This document shows positions 57,445 to 64,000 of a stretch of DNA of 64,000 bases, in pieces. The position numbers were made by a program, and so were the translations under genes. Origin of the DNA: Eubacteriales bacterium (GTDB lineage Bacteria > Bacillota > Clostridia > Lachnospirales > Lachnospiraceae). Below the pieces are notes generated by a model that saw only the letters and a list, made by a program, of their open reading frames with translations, searched no databases and had not been told where the DNA came from. Each line of letters starts with the position of its first letter. Position 1 is the first letter of the stretch. The stretch lies in the NCBI GenBank assembly GCA_030537935.1, contig JAUNUY010000003.1, positions 124,001 to 188,000 of the forward strand, in the 5' to 3' direction.

Positions 57445-60400
57445 TTAATTTAATATAAAAACTATATTAGCTTTATCAGTAAAGTGTTCATTATAGTAAT
57501 TTTGTATAAAGCTATTATCATTCCCAACAATAGTTAATGTAGCATATGACTTTGGTCTGTAGAAAGTATCTTCATCACCAATAGTTACTACACTATCCGG
57601 AACAATTAGTTTTTCTAATTTCTTAGCTCTTTCAAAAGCATTTTGGTCTATCTTATTAGTATCATCTAATATGGTGTACTCTGCACCTACTTTAGAAGAA
57701 GGGTATCTAATTAAAGCAATATTAGAACCTTCTTTTTTGTATAAAACACCATTATCAGAGAAGAAATCGGCGTTTTCAGAATCTACATGAATGGCTTCAA
57801 GACCGGAGCAGTCATTAAATGCAGAATAGTCACAGCTGGATACATTTTTACCGATATTTATAGTCTTTAACGTAGTACAACCTAAAAATGCAAGATCCAT
57901 GATTTTAGTTACATTATTACCAACAGTTAGAGTTTCAGCATTTGAAATATCAGATAAAACATTGGTATTTATTTGCACAACAGGTAAACGAACATCTTCA
58001 TGTTCTACAGTATCAGGAATTACAACATTTACTACATCATCATCAATACTAGTTAAATATACAGTGTTATTATCTGCAACTTTATAGTGTAAACCATCTT
58101 TTTTTATTTTAGTACCTTTTGGAATTTCCTTGTCAGCTACAGGTGGTTCATTCGGATCAGTATTAACATTACTATTTTGGAACTTAATATTTTCTTTATC
58201 AGAAAAGTTTTCATTGTAGTAATTTTGTATAAAGCTATTATCATTCCCAACAATAGTTAGTGTAGCATATGACTTTGGTCTGTAGAAAGTATCTTCATCC
58301 CCAATAGTTACAACACTATCCGGAACAATTAGTTTTTCTAATTTCTTAGCTCTTTCAAAAGCATTTTGGTCTATCTTATTAGTATCATCTAATATGGTGT
58401 ACTCTGCACCTACTTTAGAAGAAGGGTATCTAATTAAAGCAATATTAGAACCTTCTTTTTTGTATAAAACACCATTATCAGAGAAGAAATCGGCGTTTTC
58501 AGAATCTACATGAATGGCTTCAAGACCGGAGCAGTCATTAAATGCAGAATAGTCACAGCTGGATACATTTTTACCGATATTTATAGTCTTTAACGTAGTA
58601 CAACCTAAAAATGCAAGATCCATGATTTTAGTTACATTATTACCAACAGTTAGAGTTTCAGCATTTGAAATATCAGATAAAACATTGGTATTTATTTGCA
58701 CAACAGGTAAACGAACATCTTCATGTTCTACAGTATCAGGAATTACAACATTTACTACATCATCATCAATACTAGTTAAATATACAGTATTGTTATCTGT
58801 TGCTCTATAATGTAGGCCATCTTTTTTTATTTTAGTACCTTTGGCAATTTTTTTATCTTTGTTATTATCTTCTGATGTTGATTTTACAAGTTCAAAAGTC
58901 AAACCATTCATTAAAGCGTTTTTATGTGCTGCAGAATCTTCTTGAGTTACAATCACAAGATTTCTTGGTATCATATCCGGATTTGGTAAAGCAAAAGAAA
59001 ATTGTCCAATATTTGTTACTGTTTCTGGTACAGTAACTCTTCCAATATTCATGGCAGAATAAAAAGCTCCATTAACAATGGTTTCAGTTCTAGCAGGTAT
59101 TTCATAATCTCCTACACGACCTATTGGGTATGCATATAGAGTTTTACCAGAAGCATCAAATAAAACACCTTTTTTAGAGTTGAAGTTAGGATTTAAATCA
59201 TCAACTAATATATTTTGTAAATTTCTACAATCTGTAAATACAAATTCACCAAAGTGTTCAACATTTTCAGGTATTATAATATTAGATAAACGAACACAAC
59301 CGGCAAATGCACGATCATTTATTTCTTTAAGATTTGTTGGTAATGTAATGTCTGTCAATCCTCCACAACCAGCAAATGCACCTAAAGATATAGATGTTAG
59401 ATTTTTAGGAAGATTAATTTTTGTTAATTTAGTACAACTATAAAATGCAAATTCAGCTATACTTTTTACAGTATTTGCTATAGTATGTTCCCCTGATATT
59501 CCGGGAGGAACAAATAGTATTTCAGATTTTTCTTTATTATATATTATACCATCTTCACTTGAGTAATTTGGATTCAGATCATCAACTAATAGTGCTTCTA
59601 AATTTGATGCGTAGTCTACAAAACCTTCACCTAAAGAAATTACAGTTTTAGGTATATATAATGAAGTTAATTGAGAAGAATAAAAAGCCTTGTTACCGAT
59701 CGATTTTATATCATCTTCAACATTAAAGTGCCCTTTACGACCACATGGGAAAACGGCTAATTCACCATCTTTCTTTTTATCAAAGATCACTCCATCTTTT
59801 GAATAATATTCTTCATTATTTTCATCTATTGAAAAGTCTTCTAATTCTTTGCAATTTTCAAATGCTTTAGGGTTTATGTACTCAACTTTTTCATGGAAGA
59901 AAACTCGTTTTAATTTTTCTTTACCGCTAAATGCATATTCATCTATAGAAGTAATATTTTTAGGAATTATAACAAATTCATCATCCCCTAAATATTGTTC
60001 TAATACATGAGGTTCTTTAGGGTTTGTAATAAATTTGTCAACAACAATAGCTTTTCCAAAAGCATCTAAAATAGCTTCCTTTATAGCATTACAAGTATAT
60101 GTTGCTCCAGATATAGCATCAGCCTTTTCCTCACTGTTACCACCAACTTTAGTGCGTAAATTTTCTATTTGAGTTACATTCAATCCAACTAATTTTTTAA
60201 ATAATATTTTTGAATCATTCCATAAATCTGGACTTACAGCATCTTCTTTAGGTTTTGTACCATTGTCACCAACTTCTAAGATTTTGCCTTGTTCATCAAT
60301 TATTGCATATAACTTAACATAGAATCCATAACTGGTAGGAGCTTGTCCATAAATAGTTTTTTTGCTAGGTTCAGTAGGTTTAACCCCAGCATCGTCTGGC

Positions 60401-60789
60401 TTGATTGGTTTAACCCCACCATTGTCTGGCTTGATTGGTTTAACCTTATTTTCTGTTACCTGATTATAAGATTCAGAATTCTTTTTTGGAATAGGGTTAA
60501 AATGCGGTGTAATAGAATTCAAATTTTTAGTGATATTTGTATTATCACTTTTATAATCAGAGTTATGACGAGAAGTATTTGTATCTTTTTTTTCTTCCTT
60601 CTCTTTGGTATCCGTATTGAAATCATTAGATTTTATATTAGGAGTTTCTTTTTCAACATTAGAACTAATTTTATCTTTACTAGAATTTGTTTGATTTTCA
60701 TTTTTACTATTAAAAAAGAAAAATATAGTACCTCCTATTATTGCTATGATTACAATAAATAAAATAATTATTTTGTGCTTATCTCTCAA
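57445..60789 (-). CDS. Membrane-tethered FMN-binding and BspA-type leucine-rich-repeat surface protein
   Basis: 1114 residues. N-terminal membrane anchor (about 6-28, IIILFIVIIAIIGGTIFFFF), Ser/Asn/Lys-rich linker (30-145), FMN_bind-like domain (about 150-250) with the SGATYT motif where RnfG/NqrC proteins carry FMN on Thr, then BspA-type LRR_5 repeats (ITSIDEYAFSGKEKLKRVFF, INDRAFAGC) to the end. The last 480 residues are two near-identical copies of 241 residues. Two PIKPDNGG-type short repeats lie in the linker. No sorting signal. Known LRR_5 proteins bind host or other bacteria; a covalent flavin would suggest electron transfer at the surface, which is inference. Confidence 0.87.
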   Translation of the reverse strand: MRDKHKIIILFIVIIAIIGGTIFFFFNSKNENQTNSSKDKISSNVEKETPNIKSNDFNTDTKEKEEKKDTNTSRHNSDYKSDNTNITKNLNSITPHFNPIPKKNSESYNQVTENKVKPIKPDNGGVKPIKPDDAGVKPTEPSKKTIYGQAPTSYGFYVKLYAIIDEQGKILEVGDNGTKPKEDAVSPDLWNDSKILFKKLVGLNVTQIENLRTKVGGNSEEKADAISGATYTCNAIKEAILDAFGKAIVVDKFITNPKEPHVLEQYLGDDEFVIIPKNITSIDEYAFSGKEKLKRVFFHEKVEYINPKAFENCKELEDFSIDENNEEYYSKDGVIFDKKKDGELAVFPCGRKGHFNVEDDIKSIGNKAFYSSQLTSLYIPKTVISLGEGFVDYASNLEALLVDDLNPNYSSEDGIIYNKEKSEILFVPPGISGEHTIANTVKSIAEFAFYSCTKLTKINLPKNLTSISLGAFAGCGGLTDITLPTNLKEINDRAFAGCVRLSNIIIPENVEHFGEFVFTDCRNLQNILVDDLNPNFNSKKGVLFDASGKTLYAYPIGRVGDYEIPARTETIVNGAFYSAMNIGRVTVPETVTNIGQFSFALPNPDMIPRNLVIVTQEDSAAHKNALMNGLTFELVKSTSEDNNKDKKIAKGTKIKKDGLHYRATDNNTVYLTSIDDDVVNVVIPDTVEHEDVRLPVVQINTNVLSDISNAETLTVGNNVTKIMDLAFLGCTTLKTINIGKNVSSCDYSAFNDCSGLEAIHVDSENADFFSDNGVLYKKEGSNIALIRYPSSKVGAEYTILDDTNKIDQNAFERAKKLEKLIVPDSVVTIGDEDTFYRPKSYATLTIVGNDNSFIQNYYNENFSDKENIKFQNSNVNTDPNEPPVADKEIPKGTKIKKDGLHYKVADNNTVYLTSIDDDVVNVVIPDTVEHEDVRLPVVQINTNVLSDISNAETLTVGNNVTKIMDLAFLGCTTLKTINIGKNVSSCDYSAFNDCSGLEAIHVDSENADFFSDNGVLYKKEGSNIALIRYPSSKVGAEYTILDDTNKIDQNAFERAKKLEKLIVPDSVVTIGDEDTFYRPKSYATLTIVGNDNSFIQNYYNEHFTDKANIVFILN
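57480..58850. repeat. 723-bp tandem duplication inside the LRR gene
   Basis: Two copies offset by 723 bases (about 57480-58110 and 58203-58833) are identical over long stretches, e.g. 57899-58060 against 58622-58783, and diverge toward the right edges. 723 is a multiple of three, so the frame is kept. Confidence 0.9.
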
Positions 60790-61108
60790 TTAAAACCTCC
60801 TTATTAAAAATTTTTATTTTATACAGTAAAATTGAAGAGAGAGCAATGTTATAGTATAAAATATTTACAAAGCATACTTTATTAGAAATAAGGTATTAGC
60901 AGAGACTTATTATAGATTATAAACATTTATAATGCAATAAAAAAATGTAAAAATTTATAAAAAAAATTAGCTTTTGATAATAAAAAATGAAATTGGAATT
61001 AGAGATAAATATAAGAGGTATACTTAAATATGACGATAGAATAAGATTGTTATTTTAAGACTAATTAGTTACTGTAAATAACAGTTAGTTGTTTTAAATC
61101 ATTTATAA
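60790..61108. other. AT-rich upstream region
   Basis: Promoter region of the LRR gene, strongly AT-rich; no gene or clear hairpin seen. Confidence 0.4.
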
Positions 61109-61470
61109 ATGAGAAATAGCCATAATGAGTTAAAATCTAGTTTACTAATAGAATTTAAAAACTACACTCTACTAGAAAAAATAATATACTATAATATTGC
61201 AAATATAAGAATAGAAACAACAATGATACAAAAAAATATATTTATAAATCAAGGTATTAAGAAAATGAGAATAGAAATAGGTAAAAGTGAATTAGAACCA
61301 TTAAAAACTTTTGATTTAATAATTGATGTTAATGGAATTATAATCATGATATTGAAGATATTTTAGAAATAATATATTTTCATGAATCAACTAATGTTGA
61401 TTATGGTGAATATTTAGCAAATAAATTTGCAGATATAGTAGATAAGATAGAAAATATGAGAAAAGAATAG
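61109..61470 (+). pseudogene. Small gene of unknown function with a probable frameshift
   Basis: Frame 1 reads MRNSHNELKSSLLIEFKNYT to FDLIIDVNGIIIM; a one-base shift near 61340 restores NHDIEDILEIIYFHESTNVD and continues to a stop at 61468-61470, about 120 residues. Protein-like on both sides of the shift. No family recognised and no strong ribosome site. Confidence 0.4.
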
Positions 61471-61924
61471 AGGTATTATTTAAAACAATAAGATGAGATA
61501 TGTTTAGAATAAAAATCGTAATTATGATGTAAAAGTATTTTTGATTTATTTATTTTAAAAATTTATGAGCAGAAAAGGAGTCGTAAAAAGTAAAAAAGGA
61601 ATTAAATATAGCTATAAAATTAAGTGAATTTGATTGTTAATATAAATCATATTTAACTGATATTGCATTTGAATGATGTTATATATGGATATCCACAAAA
61701 TGTAAAATTTATCATAAAAATGCAGAGAAAACATCAAGTGTAGTTTAAAGATAGTGGTATAAGTTATATCGAACAGCCTTATTTAGGTATATGGAAGGTA
61801 AGAGAGGAAGTCTTTGGTAAAATTAGTCTAATGAATTTATATCATTGAGTTATTTATTGAGTATACCTTTTAAGGCTTTTAGAATACTATCGTTAAAAAG
61901 TCTTATATGTAATATCATTAAAAT
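61471..61924. other. AT-rich decayed region
   Basis: About 61680-61850 on the plus strand reads DVIYGYPQNVKFIIKMQRKH, then a stop, then FKDSGISYIEQPYLGIWKVR in the same frame, suggesting a decayed gene. Nothing named. Confidence 0.3.
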
Positions 61925-62443
61925 TTATAATACTATCTTTTTCCATTTTCTAATTTTTGTTCTAAACGTACCAAATGGTGCCACAGTATTCACATGTATA
62001 AACTTATACACTTCCCACACCGCAGTTTTCGTTGCTTCATCCGCCCATTTTCTCATATGTGGATGAAATAATTCTTCTTCACTTAATGCGTCAATCATTG
62101 CATAGATAGCATGAATATTTTCTTTTAATTTGGCTTTTAACGCTTTTAGTGATAAATGGGCATAGGTATCCGTAAACCACTGATATAACTCGCCCAATTG
62201 ATTCCATTTAAAATGATCGGATGGCGTCTTTACTTGAAGTCCATTCTTTTCGTCTTCTTCCCATTTAAGAACTAATGTTGTCCATCCAACCTGATAAGCA
62301 AGATTCTCAGCCGGCGTTCTATCAACTTCATCAATTCGCTTATCTTTTAATGATTCCGGGATGTCGTCAAATTCTGTAATATATTTTTCAAAAGTCTTAT
62401 TTATTTCAGCTTTCAATTCTTCTTTACTTGTATACGTTCTCAT
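61925..62443 (-). CDS. ClbS/DfsB-family (DUF1706) four-helix protein
   Basis: 172 residues. Pattern TSKEELKAEINKTFEKYITE, PAENLAYQVGWTTLVLKWEE, and the closing FGTFRTKIRKWKK match the DinB-fold ClbS/DfsB group. ClbS is a cyclopropane hydrolase protecting against colibactin; most others have no known substrate. TTTACGGAGGAGAAT precedes the ATG. Lies 28 bases after the SAP-like gene on the same strand, so probably co-transcribed. Confidence 0.85.
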   Translation of the reverse strand: MRTYTSKEELKAEINKTFEKYITEFDDIPESLKDKRIDEVDRTPAENLAYQVGWTTLVLKWEEDEKNGLQVKTPSDHFKWNQLGELYQWFTDTYAHLSLKALKAKLKENIHAIYAMIDALSEEELFHPHMRKWADEATKTAVWEVYKFIHVNTVAPFGTFRTKIRKWKKIVL

Positions 62444-62471
62444 ATTCTCCTCCGTAAAAATTTAAATTTCT

Positions 62472-63089
62472 CTATTTCTTATACACCTCTATTAAATGAG
62501 CATATTCAATCAAAAGTTCTTTAGAATAAACTTTCTCTTTTCTAGAAACCCTAACTTCCTGCCAAAGAAGAGAGGCTACTTTCAATTTGTTTGAATACTT
62601 CGCACTACATTCATCAAGACAAAAATCTTTTAAAAACTGATTCCATTCACAGGCGGAATAATCATACTTGGCATAATCGGACTCGCCAAAATATATTTTA
62701 AGCATATCCTTAATTTTGAATTTTTTATTGTTCTCCTTTTGTACTTTTCGCCAAGCAGCTGCCATATCCGCATTAAACTTAAATGGATTCACGCCTGTCA
62801 CCGTTGAAAAATAATCTCTAAATTTTTTATTAAATGAAAAGCCACATTCAAGCAATGGCATATTTAAAGTTATAACTTCTGTTTGCTTTTTACTTCTTTT
62901 TCTTTTAGACTTCTCGACTCGATTCCCTTTAAAGTATTGCTCTATAATCTTATTCAGTTCCTGTTTTGTACCTCTATATTCTAATCCAAGAGATTTGCAA
63001 ATTTGTGAAAGCTCATCCCGATACCAGTAATATCTTTTAAATTCCTCAAATGATTGTATGTTTTTAAAATTAGGTCTGCTTTCTCTCAA
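62472..63089 (-). CDS. SAP-domain-like protein (DUF6434-type)
   Basis: 205 residues. An N-terminal SAP-like helix-turn-helix (SFEEFKRYYWYRDELSQICK, about 13-55) followed by a basic linker and a C-terminal domain (GFSFNKKFRDYFSTVTGVNP). Small Bacillota proteins of this make-up are known only by sequence; nucleic-acid binding is inferred from the SAP fold and charge. GGAGGTGAGTATT precedes its start. Confidence 0.75.
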   Translation of the reverse strand: MRESRPNFKNIQSFEEFKRYYWYRDELSQICKSLGLEYRGTKQELNKIIEQYFKGNRVEKSKRKRSKKQTEVITLNMPLLECGFSFNKKFRDYFSTVTGVNPFKFNADMAAAWRKVQKENNKKFKIKDMLKIYFGESDYAKYDYSACEWNQFLKDFCLDECSAKYSNKLKVASLLWQEVRVSRKEKVYSKELLIEYAHLIEVYKK

Positions 63090-63280
63090 ATACTCACCTC
63101 CACATATTCAAGACGAACTATCCCCATTATACCAATATATGCCTTCACGATAAATACTGAACGGAAAATAGTATAATCTTACAATCAACTTCTTTTCATT
63201 TCACTCTCAAAGTCATTCAAGTCTTTTATAGGGAACTTCTTACACCATCCCTTTTCATCTCCTGTTCCGGTACACAAAAA

Positions 63281-63307
63281 GACGATAGAAGTTTTCTTTC
63301 TATCGTC
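63281..63307 (-). terminator. Rho-independent terminator
   Basis: GACGATAGAA / TTTCTATCGTC hairpin followed by TTTTTGTG on the minus strand; 45 bases past the stop at 63352. Confidence 0.75.
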
Positions 63308-63351
63308 TCAATAAGCGTATCATCAATAGTTTTCTATTCTCTACTAAATTC

Positions 63352-63720
63352 TTATTTGGCTAATAGTTTTCCAAAAATAAAATATGCAATACTCCACAGC
63401 ACGACTCCTATAAATAAAAATATGCCAAATACTTTTATATAATCTAAAATATTATTTAGTTGAAACCAATCACTGACCAGTAAACACGGGAAGATGGTTA
63501 CCAGCATCGTTCCGAAATGTACAACCGATTGCTTAAGCAATGACCAGCTTTCAATTTCATATATTACAGAAGCTGCTGCTACTGAAGTTACAATAATGCC
63601 AACTAAAAATGTGCTTTTAACCTGAAAAGCATTTTTCCCTTGATATTTCATTAGTATTGATATTGTTGTCATTATGATTAAGGGAATCATCCCTCTGATT
63701 ATCGCTTTCTTTATTAACAT
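63352..63720 (-). CDS. DUF3021-like membrane protein
   Basis: 122 residues from the ATG at 63718-63720 (GGAGGGTGATAGA). Four membrane helices; I-R-G-M-I-P-L-I near the N-terminus and ESWSLLKQSVVHFGTMLVTI in helix 3 fit DUF3021. Such proteins usually lie next to a LytTR regulator; none is present here. Function unknown. Confidence 0.78.
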   Translation of the reverse strand: MLIKKAIIRGMIPLIIMTTISILMKYQGKNAFQVKSTFLVGIIVTSVAAASVIYEIESWSLLKQSVVHFGTMLVTIFPCLLVSDWFQLNNILDYIKVFGIFLFIGVVLWSIAYFIFGKLLAK

Positions 63721-63883
63721 TCTATCACCCTCCAAAGGATATCTCACCAACTCAGAAATACCAACATCAATCTCACCTACTCAAAAAACCGTTGATTGAT
63801 TCCCTAGAACGTCCAATCAGCCTACAACACCACATACCACCAAAACCACGTCTCCTAAAACCCCTGATAAATAGCGGTTTTTG

Positions 63884-64000
63884 CTATTTCGTTCTGGTCA
63901 TCAAACACACCGTCTCCACATGCACCGTATACGGAAACATGTCCACACAACAAGCCCGTGTCACTTCATACCCCGCTTCCGTAAACGCCGCCAAATCCTT
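63884..64000 (-). CDS. RNA (uracil-5-)-methyltransferase C-terminus (RlmD/TrmA type), partial
   Basis: Only the last 38 codons and stop are in the window. AFTEAGYEVTRACCVDMFPY followed by TVHVETVCLMTR is the invariant end of RlmD/RumA-type SAM methyltransferases (DMFPxTxHVExV). The gene enters from the right edge. Confidence 0.88.
   Translation of the reverse strand, partial: KDLAAFTEAGYEVTRACCVDMFPYTVHVETVCLMTRTK

Overview
The window comes from a low- to mid-GC Gram-positive bacterium (Bacillota). The signs are strong AGGAGG-type ribosome-binding sites, an LPXTG sorting signal, choline-binding-type WYY repeats, a two-subunit iron-sulfur L-serine dehydratase and ECF transport. An anaerobic, host-associated member of the Clostridia/Tissierellia is likely; genus cannot be fixed from sequence alone. 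Base composition changes along the window: most of 1-29 kb and 48-52 kb is mid-GC, while 29-33 kb and 54-62 kb are clearly AT-rich and hold the broken and mobile genes.

Layout. 0-0.8 kb: partial SDR. 1-5.7 kb: AraC regulator plus a heterodimeric YbtP/YbtQ-like ABC pair. 6.5-11.2 kb: drug-type ABC-2 system divergent from a TetR gene and an esterase, with four palindromic operators between. 11.3-14.5 kb: O6-alkylguanine repair protein, flavin split-barrel protein, and a NADH-oxidase-type flavoprotein in which an in-frame TGA stands exactly at the catalytic cysteine and is followed by a SECIS-like hairpin: a probable selenoprotein that ordinary gene calling truncates. 14.7-21.2 kb: surface genes with choline-binding-type repeats (two Pce/CbpE-like phosphorylcholine esterases, a caspase-like peptidase) around a Fic gene. 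21.4-27.4 kb: serine dehydratase, ATC-hydrolase-family protein, AraC, PTPS/QueD-like protein with zinc ribbon, alpha/beta hydrolase, SDR. 27.7-34.7 kb: another repeat protein, an AT-rich ABC transporter with a frameshifted permease, an unknown 356-residue protein, MATE pump. 35-43.5 kb: seven-gene island with two paralogous AraC regulators bracketing two ABC half-transporters, an MptD/Trep_Strep S component, EcfT and a fused EcfA. 44-48.2 kb: third ABC pair, both halves interrupted by one in-frame TAA, behind a TetR gene. 48.4-52.2 kb: CAP/Big_4-type LPXTG adhesin. 53.6-57.3 kb: decayed Fic, serine recombinase and IS3 remnants around an unknown 399-residue gene. 57.4-60.8 kb: FMN_bind/BspA-LRR surface protein with a recent 723-bp internal duplication. 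61-64 kb: ClbS/DfsB-like protein, SAP-like protein, DUF3021-like protein and the end of an RNA uracil methyltransferase gene.

Together the genes describe a cell with an envelope probably decorated with phosphorylcholine, several surface proteins held by choline-binding repeats or sortase, and heavy investment in AraC-controlled uptake of an unknown, possibly siderophore-like, ligand. The most novel item is the putative selenocysteine flavoprotein at 13164-14519.
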